From Trichococcus pasteurii (GTDB lineage: Bacteria > Bacillota > Bacilli > Lactobacillales > Aerococcaceae), in NCBI RefSeq assembly GCF_900112935.1, contig NZ_FONM01000007.1:1-64000 (forward strand): 64,000 bases of DNA, read 5' to 3'. The notes beneath the pieces are model-generated. The model was not told the DNA's origin and searched no databases. It worked only from the letters and a program-made list of their open reading frames with translations. Positions 32,365 to 41,834 of the stretch are shown here, piece after piece. Each line of letters opens with the position of its first letter. The first letter of the stretch is position 1. The translations under genes were made by a program, and so were the position numbers.

Positions 32365-32540
32365 CCTGGCCGGCTGCTCCGGCCGCTGAAGGCAGCCCAC
32401 CTCCGGCGAAGCCGTGCGTCCCCGGAGGTAACCTTGGGAAGTGACGCACCAACTCCGGCGAGGGAAGCTTCCCCGGAGGACAGCCGCACAAATCGGCACC
32501 ACCTGCGACGAGCCCGCCGCTCACCGGAGGAGAGAACGCC
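32365..32540 (+). repeat. CTCCGG multi-hairpin repeat, copy 9 (type II)
   Basis: A close match to the copy at 14608: a GGCCGGCTGCTCCGGCC palindrome at the left, then ACCTCCGGCGAAGCCGTGCG to CCCCGGAGGT, AACTCCGGCGAGGG to CCCCGGAGGAC, and CCTGCGACGAGCCCG to CACCGGAGGAG. The right-hand flanking copy of the palindrome is missing. The rest of the 345-base gap has the terminator at 32305 and a leader with AAAGGAGG before the VanZ-like gene. Confidence 0.88.
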
Positions 32541-32636
32541 AGAGCGCAAAATATTCGGCCGACGGACTACAACGGCAGGCAGCTTTCTGATATACTGAAA
32601 GGAACATTCAATCGGAATCGAAAGGAGGCGCTGCCG

Positions 32637-33290
32637 GTGAAAAAGGAGCGACGCTATTACGATTGGCTGCCGGTAATTGCCTGGATGATTGTCATCTTCA
32701 TCCTTTCGGCGCAGCCGGCGGACCAGTCCATCGTTTTAAGCGGAAGCGTGACACGCTTCCTCGCGGACGCGCTCAATCAGCTTTCTGCATTCATCGCGTA
32801 TTTTACGCGTGCACAGGGGACGGTCGTGTTTATGGCAGGCATCTTGCTGCTGATCTATCTGTTGGAAACGCAGGAGGATGAACCGAAGCTTTTTGGCATC
32901 AAAAAGCGCTGGATCATCGGCGGAACCGCTATTTTTTTGGTGCTGGCAATCGGCTTGTTCCTATTCGTTGATTTCGTGCAGGACACCAGCTTTGCCTACG
33001 CTGGCCGATTGATGCGGAAATCCGCCCACTTCATCGCTTATCTGATTCTCGGTTTTCTGGTTTCGCATGCGATGAAGAACGAGGCCTCCACCGCGACCGC
33101 CTGGAAACAGAGGCGTACGAGCTTGCTGCTCTGTGTGGCGTATGCCATCAGCGATGAATTCCATCAAGTATTCGTGCCCGGCCGTGGCCCGCTGCTGAAG
33201 GATGTCCTCATCGACGGTTCGGGCGCAGCCCTCGGTATCCTGCTCTATGTTGGTGCCAGAGAAGCATGGACGCGCTGGAAAAATAAATAG
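32637..33290 (+). CDS. VanZ-like family membrane protein
   Basis: A 217-residue protein with four or five membrane segments (LPVIAWMIVIFILSA, TVVFMAGILLLIYLL, WIIGGTAIFLVLAIGLFLFV) and the VanZ-family block near the C-terminus: MRKSAHFIAYLILGFLV, AYAISDEFHQVFVPGR and LIDGSGAALGI. VanZ proteins raise teicoplanin resistance in enterococci, but most members of the family have no proven role. The start is GTG 32637 after AAAGGAGG. It stands alone between two repeat copies, not in a van operon. Confidence 0.88.
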   Translation: MKKERRYYDWLPVIAWMIVIFILSAQPADQSIVLSGSVTRFLADALNQLSAFIAYFTRAQGTVVFMAGILLLIYLLETQEDEPKLFGIKKRWIIGGTAIFLVLAIGLFLFVDFVQDTSFAYAGRLMRKSAHFIAYLILGFLVSHAMKNEASTATAWKQRRTSLLLCVAYAISDEFHQVFVPGRGPLLKDVLIDGSGAALGILLYVGAREAWTRWKNK

Positions 33291-33332
33291 CCTGGAGACA
33301 CTGAATTGTGACAGTGTTTCCAGGCTATTTTT
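33286..33332 (+). terminator. Terminator of the VanZ-like gene
   Basis: A long stem from AAATAGCCTGGAGACACTG to CAGTGTTTCCAGGCTATTTTT. It overlaps the stop codon. Confidence 0.92.
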
Positions 33333-33341
33333 ACATTTGGG

Positions 33342-33523
33342 CAACTCCGGCAACTTCGATGAAGAAATGCTTGGCCGGAGCTGACTAATTTTCGGGTAGC
33401 TTAAGTTCGGCGAAGCCTGGCTGTCCGGAGGTGATAGGCTTGTTGGGGGTTCTTCTCCGGCGAAAGAACCGTTCACCGGAGGAGAGCGTGATTTCCGATG
33501 AAAAGAAAACTGGCCGGAGGTTA
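33342..33523 (+). repeat. CTCCGG multi-hairpin repeat, copy 10
   Basis: Modules: A with an enlarged loop (ACTCCGGCAACTTCG to GGCCGGAGC), B (AGTTCGGCGAAGCC to GTCCGGAGGTGATAGG), C (TTCTCCGGCGAAAG to CACCGGAGGAGAG) and a fourth, decayed unit (TTTCCGATGAAAAG to GGCCGGAGGT). Confidence 0.85.
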
Positions 33524-34103
33524 CAGTTTTGTCCCCGGCCGTAGCATAGAATTGGATTGCAGAGAAAGGGTGTAGTACAATGCAATTATAAGACATGCTC
33601 CGTTCATGAGGCTGCTTTTTCGTCAAAACGGTGAAAATCAGCAAGAACACCACTCGCTCCGTCATCCACGACACCTTTTCATCCCGCGCCATACATCATC
33701 ATCCACGACATTCTATCATTCCGCCATACATTTTCATCCCACGCCATACCGTATCATCCCTCATCCGAAAAACCGAACAGAATCCCGCCACATCCTACTT
33801 TTCACATCCTACTTTCGCTGGCACATGCTCCGAGGAACCAAAAGGCAATTCGGATCCTTGACCCGGCATATCCAAGCAGAATAAGCCACCTGATTGCGTT
33901 AGAGCCAACGTATTTTCGTCCTGACATCATCTCGCCAAGTTAGTATAAGAGCCAAAATATCCGTAGCTTTGCAGAATTCAAGCTGCGCACAACCTGATTT
34001 GGAGGGGGGGGTTCCTGCAAATATCACTCTATTCTTTTGGCAACGAACTTTTTTTGAGAAAGCGGTCTCTCTGTCGCTAGGCAATTGAAGGGGATGTTTA
34101 AAA
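33524..34103 (+). other. Non-coding, C-rich/G-poor stretch with short degenerate repeats
   Basis: No convincing gene lies here. From about 33640 to 33860 the plus strand is strikingly C-rich and G-poor, and at 33662-33768 a TCATCC or TCATTC unit followed by CACGACA, CGCGCCATACA or similar recurs about six times at 17-20 base steps. Two long overlapping frames cross it, but both have repeat-like compositions (His, Pro, Ser, Thr) and no ribosome site. The region before 34104 includes a run of eight G residues at about 34003 and the ribosome site GAAGGGGATG. The promoter of the secreted-protein gene must lie here but no clear boxes were found. Confidence 0.5.
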
Positions 34104-36749
34104 ATGAATGATTTCAAGCGAATAAACTGGTTAAAATTATTTCTATTATTTTCATTGTTTGCAATTGGTTTAGGAACAGTTCAAGTGCATGCGGCTACGT
34201 CGGGTCCTTTAAACAAAACCACAACAACGAATCCAATCAATGGAATCGGCGAACTCGCTTTGCTGGCGGAGCCAACGGTAAACCTGGCACCGACAAGCAT
34301 AATCAGCAGCTCTGTCACCTTTTCGGGCATGTCGTACATTAACGATGGTCAGACGAGCAGTACGGCCAGAGCTGCGAAAGCGGGTCCGGGCCTGCATTGG
34401 GTACAGCTGGATCTGGGCGCTGTCCATCAGCTCAGCTCCATCAAGTTATGGCATTATTTTGGTGATGGCAGAATCTACCGGGATGTGGTCATACAGCTCT
34501 CGAATGATCCAACCTTTTCCAGCGGTGTGGTGACCGTTTTTAATAACGACAGTGACGGCAGCGCAGGCTTGGGTGTGGGGACGGACAGTGAATATAAAGA
34601 ATCGAGCTTCGGGAAGACACTTTCCTTTAATCCCGTGAACGCCCGTTATGCAAGATTTTACACCAACGGGAGCAATGTGACCGGGTGGAATCACTATGTC
34701 GAAATCGAAGTGTACGGCGTTGGAATTCAGGTGGTGCCAACAGTAAACCTGGCACCGGCAAGCACAATCAGCAGTTCTATCACCTTTTCCGGCATCCCGT
34801 ACATAACCGACGGCCTGACGACTAATTCCAGCAAAGCTGCGAAGTCGGTTCCGGGCTTGCATTGGGTACAGCTGAATCTGGGCGCAGCCCATGAGCTCTA
34901 CGCCATCAAATTATGGCATTATTTTAGTGATGGCAGAACCTACCGGGATGTGATCGTGCAGCTCTCGAATGACCCAACCTTTTCCAGCGGTGCGGTGACC
35001 GTTTTTAATAACGACAAGGACGGCAGCGCGGGCTTGGGTGTGGGGATGGACAGTGAATATAAAGAATCGAGTTCCGGGAAGATGATTTCCTTCAATGCGG
35101 TGAACGCCCAGTATGCAAGATTTTACTCCAATGGCAGCACTGTGACCGGGTGGAACCACTATGTCGAAATCGAGATATATGGCTATGAGCTTCCGGTAAC
35201 GGAAGTCAGAACAGAAACGTTGACCACAAACAAAGTCAGTTACGCACGAATCGAGCAGTTGGACAATACATTCCCCGCTGGTGAAACACAAATAATCCAA
35301 GCTGGCGTTGACGGCTATGATACGGTGACGTATGAGGTGACCTACACGGACGGCGTAGAAACGGGCCGCGTTGAGGTTTCGCGGGTGACGACGGCGCCGA
35401 TCGATGAGATCGTCCGAGTGGGGACTCAGCAGATCGTGACGGAGCGGATAACCGTTACAGAGAAAGCTGTTGCTTACCAAACGCTGGAACAGGAGGATGC
35501 CAGCTTGTCGGCGGGTGAACGGGTGATCGAGCAGGCTGGAGCTGACGGCTACGATACAGTGACGTATGATGTGACCTACACGAACGGCGAGGAAACGGGC
35601 AGAGTGGAAGTATCGCGGATAACTACGGCACCGGTTGATGAGATCGTCCGGGTAGGGCCTGATCTGGTCGTGACAGAACGGACAACCGCAGTAGAGCAGG
35701 TAGTGGCCTACCAAACGTTCGAGCAGGAGGATGCCACCTTGCCGAAGGGTGAAAGGGTGATCCAACAGTACGGCGTTGACGGCTACGATACGGTGACGTA
35801 CGACGTTACCTACACGAACGGTGTGGAAACGGGCAGAGTGGAAGTAGCACGGGTAACCACGGCTCCGGTCGAAGAGATTGTTCTGGTGGGGACTTATTCA
35901 GACGATACGTACGTGATCTACGCCATCGCCGATACACATCTTTCTTTGGAAACAAGCATAGCTTCCCTCGAAGAGGCGACCCTCTCCAGAAGCAGCATCG
36001 TCGCTGCTGAGGAACAAGGCGTATGGATGACAGCGGAAGGCACCTTTGTGACGGCGCCGACTGTCTCGGAACGTACGCAAAGAATGCAATCCTTTGCGAC
36101 AATTGCGAATGCGGATCAGCCGGATTTTGTTTTGCATTTGGGCGATGGGACTGCCGGACCTTCCGATTGGAATTCGTTCCTGGCCGCCTGGAACAGTATC
36201 TCCCTGCCCAAACTGTTTGTGCCGGGGAACCATGATTTTGACAACACTACCTACGCATCAGTGGCAACCATGTTCGGCTATAACACGAGGACAACTATCG
36301 ATAATAACAAGTTCAGCTATGCCCAGGAGATTTCGCTTGGGGACATCAGCTTCCTGCTCTTGGACGTGGATACGAACCGTGTAGAAAGCAGTGGATTCCG
36401 GACGAAATTGGATTGGGCTGCGGGGCAACTGAACAGCACCACCAGTCCGTTGGCTCTCATTGTGGCGCACACGGCTCCCCACAATTATCTCAGAAATAAT
36501 TACGATGGGCCTACCGCATATGCGTTCAACCAAATCGTGCTGAACGCGTTGAACTCAAACCCCAACCTTGAGAAAGTGCAGGGTATTTTCGGACACGAGC
36601 ATCCATCAAATACTTACCAGGATTTGTTCTTCGGAGCTGATTTTCCGGGGTTGATCCTGAAACCGAATGTCTACACAGTCGGAAGCTATACCAAGATTAC
36701 CATTGATAGTCAGAATAATATCACTTGGGAGCAAAGGGACCTCTACTAA
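34104..36749 (+). CDS. Secreted protein: two discoidin-like repeats, three G5 repeats, metallophosphoesterase
   Basis: An 881-residue exported protein. The signal peptide (LKLFLLFSLFAIGLGTVQVHA) should be cut after VHA (~31). Two near-identical F5/8-type-C-like domains follow (~53-205 and ~213-358; both contain GLHWVQLxLGA, KLWHYFxDGR and VTGWNHYVEIE). Three G5-type repeats come next (~363-440, 441-517, 518-595; GVDGYDTVTYxVTYTxG). The C-terminal ~270 residues are a calcineurin-like phosphoesterase: IADTHLS, HLGDG, GNHDF, VAHTAPH and GHEH. No LPXTG motif or C-terminal membrane segment is present. Inferred role: a surface or matrix enzyme held to glycans by its discoidin and G5 parts. A terminator follows. 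Confidence 0.88.
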   Translation: MNDFKRINWLKLFLLFSLFAIGLGTVQVHAATSGPLNKTTTTNPINGIGELALLAEPTVNLAPTSIISSSVTFSGMSYINDGQTSSTARAAKAGPGLHWVQLDLGAVHQLSSIKLWHYFGDGRIYRDVVIQLSNDPTFSSGVVTVFNNDSDGSAGLGVGTDSEYKESSFGKTLSFNPVNARYARFYTNGSNVTGWNHYVEIEVYGVGIQVVPTVNLAPASTISSSITFSGIPYITDGLTTNSSKAAKSVPGLHWVQLNLGAAHELYAIKLWHYFSDGRTYRDVIVQLSNDPTFSSGAVTVFNNDKDGSAGLGVGMDSEYKESSSGKMISFNAVNAQYARFYSNGSTVTGWNHYVEIEIYGYELPVTEVRTETLTTNKVSYARIEQLDNTFPAGETQIIQAGVDGYDTVTYEVTYTDGVETGRVEVSRVTTAPIDEIVRVGTQQIVTERITVTEKAVAYQTLEQEDASLSAGERVIEQAGADGYDTVTYDVTYTNGEETGRVEVSRITTAPVDEIVRVGPDLVVTERTTAVEQVVAYQTFEQEDATLPKGERVIQQYGVDGYDTVTYDVTYTNGVETGRVEVARVTTAPVEEIVLVGTYSDDTYVIYAIADTHLSLETSIASLEEATLSRSSIVAAEEQGVWMTAEGTFVTAPTVSERTQRMQSFATIANADQPDFVLHLGDGTAGPSDWNSFLAAWNSISLPKLFVPGNHDFDNTTYASVATMFGYNTRTTIDNNKFSYAQEISLGDISFLLLDVDTNRVESSGFRTKLDWAAGQLNSTTSPLALIVAHTAPHNYLRNNYDGPTAYAFNQIVLNALNSNPNLEKVQGIFGHEHPSNTYQDLFFGADFPGLILKPNVYTVGSYTKITIDSQNNITWEQRDLY

Positions 36750-36762
36750 AGTTTTGGAGGAA

Positions 36763-36814
36763 GTGCCACCGCATTCGCGTGACTTTGATCATGAATGAGG
36801 TGGCACATTTTTTT
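36763..36814 (+). terminator. Intrinsic terminator after the secreted protein gene
   Basis: GTGCCACC pairs with GGTGGCAC, extended by GCATTC/GAATG inside, then seven T residues. Confidence 0.88.
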
Positions 36815-37245
36815 GTGCTGGACTGGATCAGCGGCATTCATCAAGAATAAATCTTTTGGGTAGTAATAGGCAATAAGAGTTTAAGAAATAAGGGAAATGT
36901 GTTAGAATTCAAGTAGACATATACCAGTATAAATTTCCTCTTTTGCATTCATCGTAATAATAGATTCAGTATCCTAACCATCTCAGCAATTCCCTCTTAA
37001 TAGATTGTTTACAACCGCAACGAACGCGGAAATAGACATCACCAGCTGATTCTTACCTCCAAACTTTCACCCACAACTTGTCTTCAAAGCGAAGTCAAAT
37101 TACCCCACCTTAACTATCGCGGAACACCGCGCGACGACTCCATCAAAAATTTCATCCAAAAATCCATCAACAGCAGCAACATCCAACCTCAACCCTTATT
37201 TGTTTCCTTGCACGCCATTCAGATCGCAAAAAAAGAGGTGATAAT
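36815..37245 (+). other. Non-coding, C-rich/G-poor leader region before accD
   Basis: No gene is supported. From about 37015 to 37210 the plus strand is very poor in G and rich in C and A (for example CCATCAACAGCAGCAACATC), like the stretch near 33700. Such sequence would make an unstructured transcript. The accD ribosome site (AAAGAGGTGATA) is at the end. No clear promoter boxes were fixed; a TAATAG-type AT-rich part lies at about 36950-36965. Confidence 0.5.
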
Positions 37246-38118
37246 ATGGAATCATTTCGCAACCGCCATCTCTTTCCCATAAAGCGCGCTACTGATGAAA
37301 ATGACGGGCGGAATCCCATCGTTCCAGTCGGCTTATGGGAAAAATGTCCCCAGTGCCAAACGATCATTTACAGCAAGTCCTTGGGAAAGGCGAAGGTATG
37401 TCCGCACTGCAACTATCATTATCGGATTACGGCTGGTGAGCGTCTGAGCCTGATCATTGATGAAGGCACCTTTGATGAATGGAACACGGTCATGCCTACT
37501 CAAAATCCCTTAGATTTTCCGGATTATGATGAAAAATTGCAGGATGCCAAATGGCGAACAGGTTTGGATGAGGCTGTCGTTACCGGAACGGCTGCCATCG
37601 ATAAGAAAAGGGTCGCTTTGTGCGTGATGGATTCCAATTTCATCATGGCAAGTGTTGGGAAAGTTGTCGGTGAGAAGATTACGCAGGTATTCGAACGTGC
37701 GACCGAAGAACGCTTGCCGATCATCGTCTTCACAGCTTCCGGTGGAGCCAGAATGCAGGAAGGCATCATGTCTCTGATGCAGATGGCCAAAGTGAGCATA
37801 GCGGTATCCAACCATAGCGATGCGGGGCTCCTGTATATCGCCGTACTGACGGATCCGACGACGGGCGGGGTGACCGCAAGTTTTGCGACGCAAGGGGATA
37901 TCATTCTGGCTGAAGCAAGATCCACGGTGGGTTTTGCCGGCAAAAGGGTCATCGAACAGACCATCAAAGTAAAAGTACCGGAAGGTTTTCAGACAGCGGA
38001 AAAAGCACTGGAGAATGGCTTCATCGATAAAATTGTCATCAGAAAAGATCTAAGGAAAACATTGCAGCATATATTGGCATTACATGAGCCTGGAGAAGTG
38101 GGTGATGAAGATGAATGA
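37246..38118 (+). CDS. accD: Acetyl-CoA carboxylase carboxyltransferase subunit beta
   Basis: A 290-residue protein with the N-terminal zinc ribbon (CPQC and CPHC, ~34-56) and crotonase-like core ([40 protein letters not shown]) of AccD. With AccA it moves the carboxyl group from biotin to acetyl-CoA, giving malonyl-CoA in the cytosol. Subunits for biotin carboxylation (accB, accC) are not near, so they must come from elsewhere in the genome. Position at the head of a polysaccharide locus that includes a condensing enzyme and acyl carrier proteins suggests a dedicated second copy. It overlaps accA by 14 bases. Confidence 0.93.
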   Translation: MESFRNRHLFPIKRATDENDGRNPIVPVGLWEKCPQCQTIIYSKSLGKAKVCPHCNYHYRITAGERLSLIIDEGTFDEWNTVMPTQNPLDFPDYDEKLQDAKWRTGLDEAVVTGTAAIDKKRVALCVMDSNFIMASVGKVVGEKITQVFERATEERLPIIVFTASGGARMQEGIMSLMQMAKVSIAVSNHSDAGLLYIAVLTDPTTGGVTASFATQGDIILAEARSTVGFAGKRVIEQTIKVKVPEGFQTAEKALENGFIDKIVIRKDLRKTLQHILALHEPGEVGDEDE

Positions 38119-38875
38119 TGTGCAGCAAATCATAAAGGGGGCAAGGAGCATTTCACGCTTGACGGCCTTAGAGGTGATTGATGGCATTTTTGAGGACTTC
38201 ATCGAATTCCACGGGGACAGGCGTTTCGGTGATGATCCTGCGATTGTAGGCGGTATCGCCAGCCTTGATGGCAGGCCGGTTACCATTATCGGTACCCAGA
38301 AAGGGCATGATGTGCAGGAGAATGTCTATCGGAACTTTGGATCGCCGCATCCAGAAGGGTATCGGAAGGCGATCCGATTGATGCGCCAAGCGGATAAGTT
38401 TAACCGCCCAATCATTACCTTCATCAACACTGCGGGGGCTTTTTGCGATGTCGAGTCGGAAGAACGCGGAATAGGAGATGCCATCTCCGAATCGTTGCTG
38501 GTCATGAGCCGAGTGAAAGTGCCTTTGATTGCCATCTTCATCGGTGAAGGGGGAAGCGGCGGGGCCTTGGCTTTGGCGATGGGCAACGAGGTATGGATGC
38601 TCGAGAACAGCATGTATTCCGTCCTATCGCCGGAAGGATTCGCTTCAATTTTATGGAAGGAAAGCTCCCGATCGGAGGAAGCCGCGCTCGTCATGAAGCT
38701 GACGCCGAATGACTTGCTTAAGTTGGAGATAATCGACAGAATCATACCGGAAAGAAGGCCTGAGGAGTTGTTGCCGGATCTGAAAACGGAGCTGATAAGC
38801 TCGTTGAGGAAATGGCGACGATTGAGCCCAACCGAAATTGTCGCGCAAAGGCAAGAGCGTTTCCGGAAATATTGA
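38105..38875 (+). CDS. accA: Acetyl-CoA carboxylase carboxyltransferase subunit alpha
   Basis: A 256-residue Acc[57 protein letters not shown] and the late [14 protein letters not shown] are typical. The protein is shorter at the N-terminus than E. coli AccA, as in other Firmicutes. I choose ATG 38105 (GGAG nine bases before), inside the end of accD; ATG 38111 is an alternative. It forms the malonyl-CoA-making transferase with AccD. The next gene starts after an 83-base gap without a terminator. Confidence 0.93.
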   Translation: MKMNDVQQIIKGARSISRLTALEVIDGIFEDFIEFHGDRRFGDDPAIVGGIASLDGRPVTIIGTQKGHDVQENVYRNFGSPHPEGYRKAIRLMRQADKFNRPIITFINTAGAFCDVESEERGIGDAISESLLVMSRVKVPLIAIFIGEGGSGGALALAMGNEVWMLENSMYSVLSPEGFASILWKESSRSEEAALVMKLTPNDLLKLEIIDRIIPERRPEELLPDLKTELISSLRKWRRLSPTEIVAQRQERFRKY

Positions 38876-38958
38876 GGCAGTCATAATATAAAATCATTTG
38901 ATCGTGCGTTTCGTTTGTTTGAGTCTATCGCCACACTTAAAAATGGAGGCTGATTTGA

Positions 38959-40488
38959 ATGAAAAAAAATGTTTTGGAGTACTTTGAGGACACGCTTTTG
39001 CAGTACAGGTACAAAACGGCCATCAGGGATGAGGAAAGAGAACTGAGTTTCGGCGACTGGGAGCAATGCTCCAAAAGGCTGAGTCTTTCCATCCGCAGCA
39101 GGTCGGATGACATGAAAAAGCCTATCGCTGTATTTTTGCCGAAAAGCGCCGACAGCCTCGTAGCTTTTATGGGTATCCTATACAGCGGGAACATCTATGC
39201 TCCGCTTGATGTCCATTCTCCTGCCGCGAGGATCATCAACATCCTGGAACACCTGGAGGATCCGCTGGTCATCACTTCGCAAGCCTATGCGGAATCCCTG
39301 CTTGCGATGGGCGTAGCCGCCGAAAACCTCATTGGCATCGAGGAGGCCTACGACGCATCCACATTCTTTGACAATGAGGAGGTGCTCGGGCGACTGGACG
39401 GACTCATCGATACAGATCCCATCTACATCATCCACACCTCAGGATCGACGGGCACCCCAAAAGGCGTCGTCATCTCCCACAAAGGTGTCATCAACTACAT
39501 CGATTGGGCTGTGGCCTGCTTCGACATCAGCCCGAAAGAAATCATCGGCAGCCAATCCCCTTTTTACTTCGATAATTCAACCTTGGACATCTATCTCTGT
39601 TTAGCCACAGCAGCAACACTTGTCATCATTCCGGAACACCATTTCGCCTTCCCCGTCAAGCTGATGGAATACGTCGCCTCAAAGAACATCAATTTCGTCT
39701 TCTGGGTGCCGTCGGTGTTGATCAACGTGGCCAACACGAAAGCATTGGATCATGTCGATACCTGCCCCCTGGAAAAGGTTCTGTTCGCCGGAGAAGCGAT
39801 GCCGAACAAGCACCTCAACTATTGGCGCAGCAAGCTTCCGGATGCCCTGTTCGCCAACCTCTACGGGCCGACCGAAATCACGGTGGACTGCACGTATTAC
39901 AAGGTCGAGCGGGCTTTCGAGGACAGTGAACGGCTGCCGATCGGATTTCCATGCCGGAATGCCGATGTCCTCATCCTGAATGAGGAGAATCAGGAAGTGA
40001 CCGGAAGCGAGATGGGCGAACTGTGTGTGCGGGGCAGCTCCATCGCTCTAGGCTATTGGAACGATGCGGCCAAGAGCGATCAGGTCTTCACCCAAAACCC
40101 GCTCAACAACCATTATTTCGACCGCATCTATCGCACCGGAGATCTGGTCTACATCAACGAATACAATGAAATCATCTATGTCGGCAGGAAGGACACCCAG
40201 ATCAAGTATATGGGGTACCGGATTGAACTGGGCGAGATCGAAACGGCCTTGCTTAGTCTGAGTGGCATCCATAATTCCTGCGTCATCTACAACTCGGACA
40301 GGAAAGAAATCACGATGTTTTATGAAGGATCCAGCGATCTCGGGAAAGCGACGATCAGAAAGGAATTGGCGCCGCTGCTGCCGAAATACATGATCCCGAC
40401 CAAAATCATCATGCTGGAACAGTTGCCGCTGAACAAGAACGGGAAAATCGACAGAAAGACACTGGCTGCGGAGTGGTTGCACAGTTAG
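38959..40488 (+). CDS. Amino-acid-type adenylation enzyme (AMP-binding, DltA/NRPS A-domain-like)
   Basis: A 509-residue adenylate-forming enzyme. Core motifs are HTSGSTGTPKG (159-169, A3), FDNS (204-207, A4; the Asp is the residue that binds the amino group in amino-acid-activating domains), NLYGPTEIT (A5), YRTGDL (A7) and NGKIDRKTL near the end with the catalytic Lys (A10). It should activate an amino acid as the adenylate and load it on a carrier protein; two candidate carriers lie at 40523 and 41835. It has no condensation or carrier domain of its own, as in DltA. The exact substrate cannot be read with confidence. GGAGG lies before the ATG. Confidence 0.88.
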   Translation: MKKNVLEYFEDTLLQYRYKTAIRDEERELSFGDWEQCSKRLSLSIRSRSDDMKKPIAVFLPKSADSLVAFMGILYSGNIYAPLDVHSPAARIINILEHLEDPLVITSQAYAESLLAMGVAAENLIGIEEAYDASTFFDNEEVLGRLDGLIDTDPIYIIHTSGSTGTPKGVVISHKGVINYIDWAVACFDISPKEIIGSQSPFYFDNSTLDIYLCLATAATLVIIPEHHFAFPVKLMEYVASKNINFVFWVPSVLINVANTKALDHVDTCPLEKVLFAGEAMPNKHLNYWRSKLPDALFANLYGPTEITVDCTYYKVERAFEDSERLPIGFPCRNADVLILNEENQEVTGSEMGELCVRGSSIALGYWNDAAKSDQVFTQNPLNNHYFDRIYRTGDLVYINEYNEIIYVGRKDTQIKYMGYRIELGEIETALLSLSGIHNSCVIYNSDRKEITMFYEGSSDLGKATIRKELAPLLPKYMIPTKIIMLEQLPLNKNGKIDRKTLAAEWLHS

Positions 40489-40522
40489 TGACGGACAAAG
40501 GCATAGGGAGGAGGAGAGCCAC

Positions 40523-40753
40523 ATGGGGAAAATTGTGGAGATACTGAAGGATATACGTCCGGAATGCGATTGGGAACATGCAGGTGATTTCATCGCAAAC
40601 GGAATGCTTGATTCTTTCGACATCATCGTGTTGGTGTCGGAGTTGGAGAGCGCTTACCCGGTTTCTGTGGATGGGAGCGATATCTTGGCGGAAAACTTCA
40701 GCAGTCTGGAATCGATTGCGGATCTGGTAAGAAAGAGTGGTGGGATTGTATGA
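40523..40753 (+). CDS. Acyl/peptidyl carrier protein 1
   Basis: A 76-residue carrier protein of the DltC/ACP type. Ser31 in GMLDSFDIIVLVSELE is the site for 4'-phosphopantetheine. The gene lies between the adenylation enzyme and the condensing enzyme and overlaps the latter by 4 bases, so it is the likely acceptor of the activated amino acid. Ribosome site GGGAGGAGGAGAG precedes the ATG. Confidence 0.9.
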   Translation: MGKIVEILKDIRPECDWEHAGDFIANGMLDSFDIIVLVSELESAYPVSVDGSDILAENFSSLESIADLVRKSGGIV

Positions 40754-41814
40754 ACTTCAACTATGAAAACAAACGGATCAGCGGCATTCTGACTGTCTTG
40801 CCGCAAAACGAAGTGGCATTCGAGGATGAAGCGGAAAACTATAATTTCTCCGTCAAGCAGTCCATGAAGCTGAAGAAAATTATGGGCTATGAGAAGCACC
40901 GGATTGTAGTAGGGGACACCAGCGTGTCGGACCTCTGCATTTTCGGGATGAGGCATCTGCTGGAGGAAGGCCTGATCAGCGGCGATGACATCGATGCCCT
41001 GATACTCGTCACCCAGACGCCTGATTATCATATGCCTCCGACGAGCAACGTCATCCAAGGGGAATTGGGGCTGAAGCAGGATATGCTTTGCTTGGACATC
41101 AACCAAGGCTGCGCCGGTTATTTGGTGGGGCTGATCCAGGGGTTCAACCTGTTGGAGCAGGAATCAATCAAAAAAGTGGCCCTGTTGAATGCGGACGTGC
41201 TCAGCCGCAGGACCTCAAAACGTGACCGAGGCAGCTATCCGCTGATCGGCGATGCGGCGTCCGTGACAATCCTCGAAAGAAGCATCGACAATAAACGGAT
41301 CCAGGCGAACCTCAAGATGGACGGGTCAGGCTACAAGGAACTGATCATCCCTGCAGGCGGCATGCGGCTGCCTTCCACAAGCGAGACCGGTGTGATGGAA
41401 GTGGATGAGGCCGGAAATTTCCGAAGCTTGGATCATCTCAAAATGAACGGGGAAGCGGTATTCAACTTTGTGCAGACAGAAGTACCGCCACTGGTCGAGG
41501 AGTTGCTTGCGGTTGCGGAAACATCGAAAGAGGACATTGATTATTTCATGTTCCACCAGCCGAACCGGTTTATGCTTGAAAAATTAGCCGATAAGATGGA
41601 AGTAGCGCGCGAAAAACTTCCGAACAATGTGGTTGAAAACTTCGGGAACTCCAGCAGCGTGACCATTCCTGTAAATATGGCCTTCAATCTCGGCGAAAAA
41701 CTCCTGACGGATTCCTATAAAGTGTGCCTGTCCGGTTTTGGGGTCGGCCTTTCCTGCAGCGCGATGCTGATGGATATCGGGAAATTGGATTTTTGCCGGA
41801 TGATTGAATATTAG
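40750..41814 (+). CDS. KAS III-type condensing enzyme
   Basis: A 354-residue protein of the 3-oxoacyl-ACP synthase III/thiolase fold. The catalytic triad is complete: Cys121 (DINQGCAGYLVG), His269 (MFHQPNRFM) and Asn300 (ENFGNSSSVTIP). KAS III enzymes condense an acyl thioester with malonyl-ACP to give a beta-ketoacyl-ACP. Placed between two carrier proteins and downstream of accDA, it probably does not serve bulk fatty acid synthesis, which would sit in a fab cluster. Primer and extender are not known; an aminoacyl primer from the adenylation enzyme and malonyl from AccDA is my inference. Confidence 0.9.
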   Translation: MNFNYENKRISGILTVLPQNEVAFEDEAENYNFSVKQSMKLKKIMGYEKHRIVVGDTSVSDLCIFGMRHLLEEGLISGDDIDALILVTQTPDYHMPPTSNVIQGELGLKQDMLCLDINQGCAGYLVGLIQGFNLLEQESIKKVALLNADVLSRRTSKRDRGSYPLIGDAASVTILERSIDNKRIQANLKMDGSGYKELIIPAGGMRLPSTSETGVMEVDEAGNFRSLDHLKMNGEAVFNFVQTEVPPLVEELLAVAETSKEDIDYFMFHQPNRFMLEKLADKMEVAREKLPNNVVENFGNSSSVTIPVNMAFNLGEKLLTDSYKVCLSGFGVGLSCSAMLMDIGKLDFCRMIEY

Positions 41815-41834
41815 GATCTAGGAGGAGAGGGATC

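Noticed and set aside
33606-33884. Overlapping open frames of 76 and 92 codons rich in His, Pro, Ser and Thr
   Set aside because: They cross a low-G repeat-like stretch, have no ribosome site and two frames are open at once, which shows composition rather than coding.
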